The notes below the pieces were generated by a model. It had not been told where the DNA came from. It did no database searches and saw only the letters and a list, made by a program, of their open reading frames with translations. 64,000 bases of DNA from Bradyrhizobium nivariense (lineage in GTDB: Bacteria; Pseudomonadota; Alphaproteobacteria; Rhizobiales; Xanthobacteraceae). Within the stretch, counting starts at the first letter, position 1, and each line of letters starts with the position of its first letter. Positions 7,613 to 16,059 of the stretch are shown here, one piece after another. The DNA lies in assembly GCF_029846715.1 (NCBI RefSeq), contig NZ_JARVWW010000001.1, positions 248,001 through 312,000 on the forward strand, written 5' to 3'. The position numbers and the translations under genes were made by a program.

Positions 7613-9172
7613 CTACGGCCTGATCGAAAAATTCCCCGGCGGCCCCGGCTTTCGCAATGGCTCCGCGAGCCGCGCGAATTCGCACAGCAGCGACCGCGTC
7701 TTCCTGGGGTCGATGATCTCCTCAACCCAGAACTTTTCGGCGGAGCGGAATGGCGAGCGCAGCTTGTTCAGCCGCTCCTCGATCTCTTTCAGCTTCGCAG
7801 TCTTGTCCTCGGCAGCATCGATGTCGGCGCGGTAGGCGGCTTCGATGCCGCCTTCGAGCGGGAGCGAGCCCCAATAGGCCGACGGCCAGGCGTAGCGGAT
7901 CGAGAAACGGTCGGCCGGCTGATGCACCACGCCGGCGACGCCGAAGGCGTTACGCAGGATCACGGTGCACCAGGGCACCGTGGTCTGGTTGACCGCGGCC
8001 ATGGCACGGACGCCTTGACGGATCGTGCCCGCCTTCTCGGCATCGAGGCCGATCATGAAGCCGGGGCAGTCCATGAGGTAGACGATCGGCAAATGGAAGG
8101 TCTCGGCGAAGTCGACCCAGCGCACCACCTTCTGGCAGGCATCCGCGGTCCAGGAGCCGCCGTAGTGAAAGCTGTCGCTGGCAAGCACCATCACCGCCCT
8201 GCCCTCGAGCCGCGCGAGGCCGACGATAACGGGCTTGCCGAAATTCTTTGCGACCTCGAAGAACGAACCCTTGTCCACGACCTGTTCGACGATCGGCCGC
8301 ATCTTGTAGACCTGCTTGCGGTTGCGCGGCACCGCGTTCATCAGCGCCTCTTCGGTGCGCTCCGGATGGTCGGTGCAGGGCAAGGTCGGGGGCAGCTCGT
8401 AGACCGACGACGGCAGATAGGACAGGAAACGCCGCGCGCAGGCGAACGCCTCCTCCTCGGTGTCGACGGCATGATCGACCGCGCCGGCGCGGGTCTGGAT
8501 GTCGGCGCCGCCGAGCTCCTCCTTCGAGAGGTCCTGCCCCAACGCCTTCACCACCGGCGGCCCCGCGACGAACATCGCGGACTTCCTGGTCATGATGGAA
8601 TAATGGCTGGCGGCAAGACGCGCGGCACCGAGCCCTGCGACCGAGCCGAGGCCGAGCGCGACCACGGGCACGCGCGACAAATTCTCCGTCGTAAAGCGAT
8701 ACCAGCGTGTGCCGCCGATGCCGCCTGGCAGATTAGCCGCGCCCTTGGTCTCGATAGTCTTGACCGAGCCGCCGCCGCCGGAGCCTTCGATAATGCGGAC
8801 GATGGGCAGACGGAAGTCGTGCGCCATCTCCTCCGCCATCAGCGGTTTTGCGGAAATGGACGCATCCGCCGAGCCGCCGCGCACGGTAAAGTCGTCGCCG
8901 ACCACGACGACGGTGCGGCCGTCGACGCGCGCCCGGCCGAACACGCAGTTCGCCGGCGTCAATTTCTGCAGCTCGCCGCTGGAATCGTACTCACCGACGC
9001 CGGCGACGGCACCGATCTCGTGAAAGCTGCCCTTGTCGGTCAGTCCGTCGATACGCTCCCGAACAGTCAGTCGGCCCTGGTCATGCTGTCGCTTGACCTT
9101 GTCAACGCCGCCCATCTCCCGCGCGAAGGCTTCGCGCCGGGCGAGCTCGTCGAGTTCCGGCTTCCAGTTCAT
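7613..9172 (-). CDS. Acyl-CoA carboxylase carboxyltransferase (beta) subunit, PccB-like
   Basis: A 519-residue biotin-dependent carboxyltransferase of the propionyl/methylcrotonyl-CoA carboxylase beta family. It transfers CO2 between carboxybiotin and an acyl-CoA (or the reverse in decarboxylases). Both crotonase-like halves are present, with oxyanion-type glycine motifs (GSGGGGSVKTIE in the first half, DCPGFMIGLDAEKAG in the second). The length is normal for the family. The ATG follows CGGAGGG. The first 71 bp lie inside the 3' end of the iclR gene. A 73-residue biotin carrier is encoded just beyond iclR on the other strand, but no biotin carboxylase gene is in the window, so the complete enzyme cannot be assigned. 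Confidence 0.9.
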   Translation of the reverse strand: MNWKPELDELARREAFAREMGGVDKVKRQHDQGRLTVRERIDGLTDKGSFHEIGAVAGVGEYDSSGELQKLTPANCVFGRARVDGRTVVVVGDDFTVRGGSADASISAKPLMAEEMAHDFRLPIVRIIEGSGGGGSVKTIETKGAANLPGGIGGTRWYRFTTENLSRVPVVALGLGSVAGLGAARLAASHYSIMTRKSAMFVAGPPVVKALGQDLSKEELGGADIQTRAGAVDHAVDTEEEAFACARRFLSYLPSSVYELPPTLPCTDHPERTEEALMNAVPRNRKQVYKMRPIVEQVVDKGSFFEVAKNFGKPVIVGLARLEGRAVMVLASDSFHYGGSWTADACQKVVRWVDFAETFHLPIVYLMDCPGFMIGLDAEKAGTIRQGVRAMAAVNQTTVPWCTVILRNAFGVAGVVHQPADRFSIRYAWPSAYWGSLPLEGGIEAAYRADIDAAEDKTAKLKEIEERLNKLRSPFRSAEKFWVEEIIDPRKTRSLLCEFARLAEPLRKPGPPGNFSIRP

Positions 9173-10076
9173 TCACGCCCTCCGAATTGATCGGCTTGTT
9201 ATTGTTGTGCACAGCCATTGCGACCGGTTTGCGCGAGATGCGATTGTTGAAGACGTCGCCCTCCGCGCCTTCGAGCAGGCTGCCGAGCGAGCGGCCGAGC
9301 GCGACCATCAGCGGAGCGACTTCGGCATGCAGGCGCTGCTCGTCATACATCGCGGACAGAAGACCGATCGTGATGACGACGAAGGTCTGGTACTGCGGCG
9401 ACCAGATCGGCACCGCGAGCCCGTTGATGTGCGGGCTCCACAGGCCGCAGGCCACGACATAGCCGTGCTCGCGCAGCAACTCGCGGTTGGCCTCGATGCG
9501 GGGCCTCAGGATTTTCGCAGCCTCGGGAGCTTCCCGCTCCATGTCCGCGATGAAGGCATCGCCGACCTCGGGCGCCAACGCCGCGGTGTAGGCTGCGCCC
9601 GCAGCGGTCGAAGCCATCGAAATGCGGCTGCCGGTGCCCTCGTGCAGGCCGAGCGCAGAGGCCGAGCGCGCGAACTGGAGATAGACCAGATGGAAGCGAT
9701 CGGGCACCACGAAGCCGACCGTACCCGGCAGTTGCTCGGCAACTTCCTGGAGCCGCCGCCGGATCATGCTGCGCAGCTGCGCGCCCTTCATCATCGAGGC
9801 GCTCATCGCCACCGCGCTCGGCCCGATGCGATATTTTTGATCGCGCGGCAGGTAAACCAGCTGCCCCATCCGCGTCAGCGTGTGCGTGAGCCGCGACACC
9901 GTGGAGCGCGGCAGGCCGCAGCGATTTGAGATCTCGAGATTGCCGAGCCTGCTATCGTGGCCCTCGAAGCATCGCAACACGTCGAACGCGCGCGACACCA
10001 CCTGGATAACATCACCCTCACCGGCATCGCCGGCGGGCGCACCTTGTCTACTCAACCGCTCTGAACGTCGTCCCAT
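9102..10076 (-). CDS. IclR-family transcriptional regulator
   Basis: A 324-residue regulator. The N-terminal winged helix (about 22-90) has the IclR pattern VSRAFDVLRCFEG, LEISNRCGLPRSTVSRLTHTL. The C-terminal effector domain (about 105-270) has ISMASTAAGAAYTAAL and the conserved RxxGYVVACG-type segment (LREHGYVVACGLW). It is longer than the usual 250-280 residues because its tail runs 71 bp into the downstream carboxylase gene. The ATG follows AGGGATC. It is divergent from the biotin-carrier gene, with a palindromic site between them at 10092-10117 that it probably binds, giving autoregulation and control of the adjacent carboxylase/TRAP genes. Confidence 0.9.
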   Translation of the reverse strand: MGRRSERLSRQGAPAGDAGEGDVIQVVSRAFDVLRCFEGHDSRLGNLEISNRCGLPRSTVSRLTHTLTRMGQLVYLPRDQKYRIGPSAVAMSASMMKGAQLRSMIRRRLQEVAEQLPGTVGFVVPDRFHLVYLQFARSASALGLHEGTGSRISMASTAAGAAYTAALAPEVGDAFIADMEREAPEAAKILRPRIEANRELLREHGYVVACGLWSPHINGLAVPIWSPQYQTFVVITIGLLSAMYDEQRLHAEVAPLMVALGRSLGSLLEGAEGDVFNNRISRKPVAMAVHNNNKPINSEGVNELEAGTRRARPARSLRAGDGRR

Positions 10077-10091
10077 GATCCCTACCGCTTG

Positions 10092-10117
10092 TTCCGCTGT
10101 GCGGAATTAAATTCCGC
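10092..10117. promoter_or_regulatory. Palindromic operator candidate for the IclR regulator
   Basis: Three half-sites in a row: TTCCGC (10092-10097), GCGGAA (10101-10106) and TTCCGC (10112-10117). The last two form a perfect 17-bp palindrome, GCGGAATTAAATTCCGC; the first two form TTCCGC-TGT-GCGGAA. The site is 16 bp upstream of the iclR start and 54 bp upstream of the biotin-carrier start. IclR-family operators are typically palindromes with GGAA/TTCC arms, so this is the natural target. Confidence 0.65.
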
Positions 10118-10170
10118 TTGCAGATGACGCTACCTCAGGCATTTTGCGACGACAACAAAAAGGCGATGGC

Positions 10171-10392
10171 ATGCCAGAAATTAAGATCATCACGGAGATC
10201 GCCGGGCGCATCTGTGCAACTCCCGTGCAAGTTGGAGGAACCGTTGCGGATGGCGACGATGTTGTGGTGGTCGAAGCGATGAAGATGGAGATACCTGTGC
10301 CGTCGCCCGCGAGCGGCACGATCACATCGATTCTGGTGAAGCTCGACGACGTCGTTGCCGAGGGACAGGCGATCGCGATCGTCGCGAACTGA
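10171..10392 (+). CDS. Stand-alone biotin carboxyl carrier protein (biotinyl domain), 73 aa
   Basis: A 73-residue biotinyl domain on its own. The biotinylation motif EAMKM is present with the acceptor K38, centred between two similar beta-hairpin halves (TPVQVGGTVADGDDV and SGTITSILVKLDDVVAEGQ), as usual for this fold. It starts at ATG after AAAAAGGCG. Single-domain carriers serve multi-subunit acyl-CoA carboxylases or decarboxylases; the beta subunit is probably the one encoded just across the iclR gene. No biotin carboxylase is seen nearby, so either that subunit is shared from elsewhere or the pair acts as a decarboxylase. Confidence 0.9.
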   Translation: MPEIKIITEIAGRICATPVQVGGTVADGDDVVVVEAMKMEIPVPSPASGTITSILVKLDDVVAEGQAIAIVAN

Positions 10393-10540
10393 CTGCATTA
10401 TCCGTCGTTTCCGCGACAATCTGTCAGCATCATCCTGCAGTCGCGGTACGGCGTTGCCATCGCCGATATGCGATGACATGATCCGTTTCAAACAAAGAAC
10501 GAAAGTCTTCGCGGCAAACGCGGGGAACATGGAGGGAAAC

Positions 10541-11707
10541 ATGCTTCGTGGGCTGATCATGCTCGCGCCTGCCTTGGTTGCGGGCATTTCTTTTGCGTCT
10601 ACACGCTATGCGTTCGCGGAAGAGTTCAAGCTGCCGGCGACATTGACGTTCACCGCCTATGACACCGGCACCGCCGGCTTCAACATCGCGGTCGGCGTCG
10701 GCAAGATGATGAAGGACAAATACTCAACCGACGTGCGCGTGCTCCCCGCAGGCAACGACGTCGCGCGTCTCGCGCCGCTGCGCGCCAAGCGCGCGGCCTC
10801 CGCGGCGATGGGATCGGGTAGCTATTTCGCGCAAGAAGGCGTGTTCGAGTTCGGCGCCAGGGAGTGGGGCCCGCAACCGCTCCAGATCCTGCTCTCATCC
10901 GTCGACTGCAATTGCGGCACGCTCGGCGTGGCCGCGGATACAGGCGTGAAGGAGCTGAAAGACCTCAAGGGCAAGCGTGTCGGATTCGTCGTCGGCTCGC
11001 CGGCGCTGAACCAGAACTCGCTCGCGGTGCTCGCCTTCGCCGGCCTGACGCAGAAGGACGTCAAGGTCGTCGAGTTCGCAAGCTACGGCGCGATGTGGAA
11101 GGGCCTGATCAACAACGACACCGACGCTGCGTTCGGCACCACCATCACCGGCCCCGCCAAGGAAGCCGAGACCTCGCCGCGCGGCCTGATCTGGCCGGCG
11201 CTGCCCGCCAAGGACAGGGAAGGCTGGGCACGGCTGCAGAAGGTCGGCTCGTTCTTCTTCCCGCAAGTCGCGACCTGCGGCGCCGGTATCTCGCCGGACA
11301 AGCCGATCGAGCTCGGCAACTACCCCTACCCGATCTTCGTCGCCTACGCCTCGCAAGCACCCGACCAGGTCTATGCGATCACCAAGGCGATGATCACAAA
11401 TTACGATTCCTACAAGGACTCCGCGCCCGGCGCCGGCGGGCTCGCCGCCGACCGCCAGACCAAGAACTGGGTGGTGCCGGTGCACCCCGGCGCCGTGAAG
11501 GCGTTGAAGGAAGCCGGGCAATGGAGCGACGCGCAGGACGCCCACAACAACAAGCTGATCAAGCGCCAGGAGGTGCTTGGCGCAGCGTGGACCGACTACG
11601 GCAAGTCCAATCCGCCTGCGGATGACAAGGCCTTCCTCGACGGCTGGATGAAAGCGCGTGCCGCGGCGCTTGCGAAGGCCGACATGGTGAACGGGTTCGA
11701 GGACTAG
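10541..11707 (+). CDS. TAXI-family TRAP transporter substrate-binding protein
   Basis: A 388-residue periplasmic binding protein of the TAXI group. It begins with a signal peptide (MLRGLIMLAPALVAGI, cleavage near YAFAEE), chosen because GGAGGG lies six bases before this ATG. The mature protein carries TAXI-type segments (TFTAYDTGTAGFNIAVGVG; LKDLKGKRVGFVVGSPALN). It delivers a small organic acid or amino acid to the membrane component encoded next (fused DctQM). The position, directly after the biotin carrier and near the glutaminase fusion, suggests a carboxylate or glutamate-like substrate, but this is inference. Confidence 0.9.
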   Translation: MLRGLIMLAPALVAGISFASTRYAFAEEFKLPATLTFTAYDTGTAGFNIAVGVGKMMKDKYSTDVRVLPAGNDVARLAPLRAKRAASAAMGSGSYFAQEGVFEFGAREWGPQPLQILLSSVDCNCGTLGVAADTGVKELKDLKGKRVGFVVGSPALNQNSLAVLAFAGLTQKDVKVVEFASYGAMWKGLINNDTDAAFGTTITGPAKEAETSPRGLIWPALPAKDREGWARLQKVGSFFFPQVATCGAGISPDKPIELGNYPYPIFVAYASQAPDQVYAITKAMITNYDSYKDSAPGAGGLAADRQTKNWVVPVHPGAVKALKEAGQWSDAQDAHNNKLIKRQEVLGAAWTDYGKSNPPADDKAFLDGWMKARAAALAKADMVNGFED

Positions 11708-11750
11708 CATCTGATGGCATCAGAGTGGACTGCCGCTACGAAGAAGATGC

Positions 11751-11870
11751 GCTCCCTCTCCCGCTTGCGGGAGAGGGCTGGGGTGAGGGTGCCTCCGCGG
11801 AGAGACTCCCCCAGAGGCGAAAGCCCTCACCCGCCGCTTCGCGGCGACCTCTCCCGCACGCGGGAGAGGT
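11751..11870. repeat. Palindromic dispersed element (CTCTCCCGC..GCGGGAGAG type)
   Basis: This fills most of the 244-bp gap between the TRAP binding protein and permease genes. Two hairpins (11754-11777, core CTCTCCCGC/GCGGGAGAG; 11848-11869, same core) flank complementary GGGTGAGGG and CCCTCACCC segments, so the whole element folds back on itself. Elements with this wording are common between genes in Bradyrhizobium. It may cause partial termination or stabilise the upstream mRNA, favouring binding protein over permease. Confidence 0.75.
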
Positions 11871-11951
11871 TGAAGAGCCCGCGGCCCTATCGATTCAACC
11901 AACGGCCATTCGCCTTAGTCAGCGGTTAGCAGCCCACGCGCGGGGTCGATC

Positions 11952-14027
11952 ATGTCGTCTGCTTCAGTCTCCACCGCCCCGCAGGACGAGGCCAAGCGGG
12001 TCGTGTTCGACGATCCGCACGGTGCCGCCGGCAACATGCAGGAAGCCGAGGTCACGCGCGTTCGCACGCTACGCGGCGCCTGGCGCTGGATGCTGGTGGC
12101 CGCGACCGCGGCGACGATCCTGCTCTGCATCAACCAGCAATTCTCGCTGCGCTTCTTCGTCGGCTACACCCAGCTCAACACGGAGTACTTCTATCTCCTG
12201 ATCGCGTTGATGCTGCCCTTCACCTTCCTGATCTTCCCGGGGACCGAGCGTGCGCCGCTCGACCGCATTCCCTGGTATGATCTCGCCTTCTTCATCGTGA
12301 CCTTCGCCGCGGCGCTGCTGTTGATGTCGAACGTGCGCAAGGCCGCGGAGGCCGGCTGGGAATTCGGCGGCGCGCCCAACAGCGTGATTGCCGCGGGTCT
12401 CGTGATGTGGGTGATGCTGATGGAGGCGCTGCGCCGCACCGGCGGCTGGAGCCTGCTGCTGAGCGTGCTCCCCTTCACCGTCTATCCGCTGTTCGCCCTA
12501 TCCGGCTGGTTAGGTCCGTTCCGCGGCACGCAATCGACGCTGGAGCAGGCGACCGCCTATCACGTGCTGTCGGGCGAGAGCCTGCTCGGCATTCCCATCC
12601 AGGCCTTTGCCGACACCGTGATCGGCTTCCTGGTGTTCGGCACGGCGCTGATGATGACCGGCGCCGGCAAGTTCTTCATCAACCTCGCCTTCGCGCTGTG
12701 CGGCACGTTCCGCGGCGGCGCCGCAAAAGTCTGCATCTTCGCCAGCGGCCTGCTCGGCATGATGTCGGGCTCGATCATCTCCAACGTGCTTACCGCCGGC
12801 ACCATGACCATCCCGGTGATGAAGAAGAGCGGTTTCCGCGCCTCCTATGCCGGCGCGATCGAGGCCTGCGCATCGACCGGCGCGGTGCTGGCGCCGCCGG
12901 TGATGGGCGCGACCGCCTTCGTGATCGCGCAGTTCCTCAACGTCAGCTACGCCGATGTCGCGATCGCAGCCATCATTCCCGCCGCGCTCTATTATATCGG
13001 CCTGTTCATGCAGGTCGATGCCTATGCCGCCCGACACGGGCTGAAGGGCATTCCGCGCGCCGATCTGCCGCGGATCATGGATACGATCAAGGACGGCTGG
13101 TACTACGTCTTCGTCATCGCGCTCCTGATCGTGATGCTGCTCTACTTCAAGCGCGAGAGCCACGCGCCGTTCTACGCCACCGCGCTGTTGCTGGTCCTCA
13201 ACCAGCTGTTCTCGAAGGACACGCGCTGGACGCTCGGCACGATCGGCAAATTCCTCGAGGTCAACGGCCGCACCTTCGTCGAGCTCGTCGGCATCCTCGC
13301 CGGCTGCGGCCTGCTGATCGGCGCCTTCTCGATGACCGGCGTGGTGTCGAGCCTCGCCAACGATCTGCTGCATATTGCCGGCGACAATCCTTTCCTGCTG
13401 CTCGGCATGTGCGCCCTTACCAGCCTCATTCTCGGCCTCGGGCTGACCACAACGGCCTGCTACATCTTCCTCGCCATCCTGGTCGCACCCGCGCTGGAGA
13501 AGCTCGGGCTGAACAAGATGGCCGTGCACATGTTCATCTTCTATTGGGGCATGCTGTCGTCGATCACCCCTCCAGTCGCGATTGCTTCATTCGCAGCCGC
13601 AGGCATCGCCGGCTCGCCCGCGATGAAGACGGGCTGGGAATCGATGTGGGTCGGAAGCATCATCTATTTCATCCCGTTCTTCTTCGTGCTCAATCCGGCG
13701 CTGGTGCTGCAAGGGCCGAGCCCCTATCTCGCCGGTCTCGTCTTGATGGCACTTGCGGCGTTCGGCACGCTGTTCATCTGCGGCGGCATCCAGGGCTACC
13801 AGCCCTTCGTCGGCGATCTCCGCGGCACCGGCGCGCTGGAGTGGCCGATCCGCGTGCTGCTCGTGATCGGCGGGTTCGTGGTGGCCACCCCCGGCGGCGG
13901 GATCATGCCGCTGTCGCAGATTCAGGTGACGCTGCTCGGCCTCGCCATCCTCGTACCCACGGTTTTGCTCGCCCTGCTGCTGGTCCGGCGGCAGACCATG
14001 GTGCCGGACGGGTTGCGCGTGCCCTGA
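11952..14027 (+). CDS. TRAP transporter fused permease (DctQM fusion)
   Basis: A 691-residue inner-membrane protein joining the small (DctQ, about the first 4 helices) and large (DctM, about 12 helices) TRAP subunits, as usual for TAXI systems. DctM landmarks are GTALMMTGAGKFFINLAFAL, ASGLLGMMSGSIISNVLTAG, STGAVLAPPVMGATAFVIAQ and LGLGLTTTACYIFLAI. It performs ion-driven uptake of the ligand captured by the preceding binding protein. ATG start with GGGG upstream. It is separated from its binding protein by a dispersed palindrome, and followed at 22 bp by the glutaminase fusion. Confidence 0.93.
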   Translation: MSSASVSTAPQDEAKRVVFDDPHGAAGNMQEAEVTRVRTLRGAWRWMLVAATAATILLCINQQFSLRFFVGYTQLNTEYFYLLIALMLPFTFLIFPGTERAPLDRIPWYDLAFFIVTFAAALLLMSNVRKAAEAGWEFGGAPNSVIAAGLVMWVMLMEALRRTGGWSLLLSVLPFTVYPLFALSGWLGPFRGTQSTLEQATAYHVLSGESLLGIPIQAFADTVIGFLVFGTALMMTGAGKFFINLAFALCGTFRGGAAKVCIFASGLLGMMSGSIISNVLTAGTMTIPVMKKSGFRASYAGAIEACASTGAVLAPPVMGATAFVIAQFLNVSYADVAIAAIIPAALYYIGLFMQVDAYAARHGLKGIPRADLPRIMDTIKDGWYYVFVIALLIVMLLYFKRESHAPFYATALLLVLNQLFSKDTRWTLGTIGKFLEVNGRTFVELVGILAGCGLLIGAFSMTGVVSSLANDLLHIAGDNPFLLLGMCALTSLILGLGLTTTACYIFLAILVAPALEKLGLNKMAVHMFIFYWGMLSSITPPVAIASFAAAGIAGSPAMKTGWESMWVGSIIYFIPFFFVLNPALVLQGPSPYLAGLVLMALAAFGTLFICGGIQGYQPFVGDLRGTGALEWPIRVLLVIGGFVVATPGGGIMPLSQIQVTLLGLAILVPTVLLALLLVRRQTMVPDGLRVP

Positions 14028-14049
14028 TTGCGTTGCACAAGGAGAGGCG

Positions 14050-15897
14050 ATGAAACCGCTTTCGCCTCTCGCCACCGCCTGGACCCGTTCGAAGCCGCCT
14101 TTGCTGCGGTTTCTGGACAATTGCCTCAACCAATTCTCGGCGGAGACCTCGGGCGCGGTCGCCGACTACATTCCCGAGCTGAGCAAGGCCGACCCTGCCT
14201 ATTTCGGCATCAGCCTTGCGACTCTGGACGGTCACGTCTACGAGGTCGGCGACAGCCAGGTGCCCTTCACCATCCAGTCGATGTCAAAGCCGTTCGTGTT
14301 CGCGCTGGCGCTGGACCTGCTCGGCGCAAACAGGGTCGAGAGCGCGATCGGCGTCGAGCCCTCAGGCGATCCCTTCAACTCGATCCGGCTCAATTCCGAA
14401 AACCATCCGTTCAACCCGATGGTCAATGCTGGCGCGATCGCCTGCACCGGGCTAATCTACAACAGCAAAGGCACAGACGCCTTCGAGCAAATTCGCCTCG
14501 CGCTTGGTCGTTTTGCCGGCCGCGACCTCGCCGTCGACGAGGCCGTTTACGCTTCCGAAAGCCAGACCGGCGACCGCAACCGCGCCATCGGCTATCTCCT
14601 GAAGACCAACGCTGTGATCTCGGACAATGTCGCAGCCGTGCTCGACGTCTATTTCCGGCAATGCGCGGTGCTGGTCACCGCGCGCGACATCGCGGTGATG
14701 GCGGCAACGCTCGCCAACCGCGGCGTCAATCCAGTCACGGGCGAGCAGGTGCTGACGCCTTACGCCATCTCGCGCACGCTGTCGGTGATGACGTCGTCGG
14801 GCATGTACGACTATGCCGGCGAATGGATCTACCGGATCGGCATTCCCGCCAAGAGCGGCGTCGGCGGCGGGATCCTGGCCGCCCTCCCCGCCCGCCTCGG
14901 GCTCGGCAGCTATTCGCCAAAGCTCGACAAGCACGGCAACAGCGTGCGCGGCATCAAGGTCTGCGAAGCGCTGTCCTCGCATTACGATCTGCACATGCTC
15001 AACCGCAGCGACGACGCGCGCAACGCCGTCATCGCCGACTACGACATCGGCAAGAGCCCGTCGCGCCGCGTCCGCCGCCAACAGGAGCGCGATATTCTCG
15101 CGGCACATGAGCAGGAGGTGCGCGTCATCGAGCTGGTCGGCACGTTGTCACTGTCGGCGGTCGATTATGTCTCGCGCCGACTTGCGGGCCGGCCGCGGCC
15201 GCAATTCGTGATCTTCGATCTGCACCGCGTCACCTCCACCACACGCGCCGGGGCGCGGCTGGTGGCCGAAGCGTTCGAGGAGCTCGCCGCGCTGAACGTC
15301 ACGGTAGTGCTGTCCGGCGTCAGGCGCGCTTCGAAGGAATGGAATACGCTACGCGAGTGGACCACAGAGCTGAAGAACGTCCGCGACTTCTATCTGCTCG
15401 ACACCGCGATCGAATGGGCGGAAGACCAGATCGTCTACCGCTACGGCGGCTCAATCGATTTTCACGAGACCACCGAGCTTTCCGAACAACCGCTGCTCGA
15501 AGATCTCAGCGCGGAAGAGTTGACCGAGCTCGGCGCGACCTGCACGATCAGAACCTACCTGTCCGGCGCAAAGATCCTCACCACCGGCGATCCCGCCGAC
15601 GCCCTGTTCTTCCTGCGCAGCGGCGCCGTGCATGTGACGCTGCCGGATGGCGTGCGCCTGGCCACACTGACCGCCGGCATGGCCTTCGGCGAGATGGCGC
15701 TGCTGGAGCAAACGCGCTCGGCAGACGTGTTTGCGGACATGGCGGCAACCGCTTTCGAAGTCCAGCTGAAGGATTTCGAGCGTTTCCGCGAGCAGCACCC
15801 GCGGGCCTCCGAGCGGATCATGCGCAACCTGGCGCAGCTCCTCGCCGACCGCCTGATCGTCGCCAACGCCAAGGTCGATATCCTGACCTCGACCTGA
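14050..15897 (+). CDS. Glutaminase fused to STAS and cyclic-nucleotide-binding domains
   Basis: A 615-residue protein. Residues about 20-315 are a glutaminase A (L-glutamine to L-glutamate plus ammonia) with the beta-lactamase-like SxxK motif S77-M-S-K80 (TIQSMSKPFVFAL), and the conserved ENHPFNPMVNAGAIA and SGMYDYAGEW segments. Residues about 350-455 look like a STAS domain (VIELVGTLSLSAVDYVSRRL). Residues about 480-600 are a cNMP-binding barrel (FLRSGAVHVTL, AGMAFGEMALLEQTRSADV). Usual glutaminases are near 310 residues, so activity is probably gated by a nucleotide and by STAS contacts. The start follows AAGGAGAGG. It lies in line with the TRAP genes. Confidence 0.93.
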   Translation: MKPLSPLATAWTRSKPPLLRFLDNCLNQFSAETSGAVADYIPELSKADPAYFGISLATLDGHVYEVGDSQVPFTIQSMSKPFVFALALDLLGANRVESAIGVEPSGDPFNSIRLNSENHPFNPMVNAGAIACTGLIYNSKGTDAFEQIRLALGRFAGRDLAVDEAVYASESQTGDRNRAIGYLLKTNAVISDNVAAVLDVYFRQCAVLVTARDIAVMAATLANRGVNPVTGEQVLTPYAISRTLSVMTSSGMYDYAGEWIYRIGIPAKSGVGGGILAALPARLGLGSYSPKLDKHGNSVRGIKVCEALSSHYDLHMLNRSDDARNAVIADYDIGKSPSRRVRRQQERDILAAHEQEVRVIELVGTLSLSAVDYVSRRLAGRPRPQFVIFDLHRVTSTTRAGARLVAEAFEELAALNVTVVLSGVRRASKEWNTLREWTTELKNVRDFYLLDTAIEWAEDQIVYRYGGSIDFHETTELSEQPLLEDLSAEELTELGATCTIRTYLSGAKILTTGDPADALFFLRSGAVHVTLPDGVRLATLTAGMAFGEMALLEQTRSADVFADMAATAFEVQLKDFERFREQHPRASERIMRNLAQLLADRLIVANAKVDILTST

Positions 15898-15907
15898 GCG
15901 CGCGCCT

Positions 15908-16038
15908 CGTCCTTCGAGACGACCGCTTCGCGGTCTCCTCAGGATGAGGCTAAGCGGCATCGGCGCTCGTTGAAACCGCTGCCGCGCGCTCGGTCCTCAT
16001 CCTGAGGGCCCGCCTACGGCGGGCGTCTCGAAGGATGG
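15908..16038. repeat. Inverted pair of CCTTCGAGAC..CAGGATGAGG dispersed elements
   Basis: Two copies of one element face each other: 15908-15949 (CGTCCTTCGAGACGACCGC to CTCAGGATGAGG) and 15995-16038 (CCTCATCCTGAGG to GCGTCTCGAAGGATGG). Each also folds alone through a central GC-rich hairpin. They sit between the converging glutaminase and MazG-like genes, a place where a bidirectional terminator would be useful. A further copy is at 48061-48102 and a degenerate one near 33066-33136. Confidence 0.8.
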
Positions 16039-16059
16039 CCACAGGGAACATCGTTCCCT

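Noticed and set aside
12407..14053. A 548-codon plus-strand frame inside the TRAP permease gene
   Set aside because: Arg/His/Pro-rich translation typical of a shifted frame; the permease frame has all DctM motifs.
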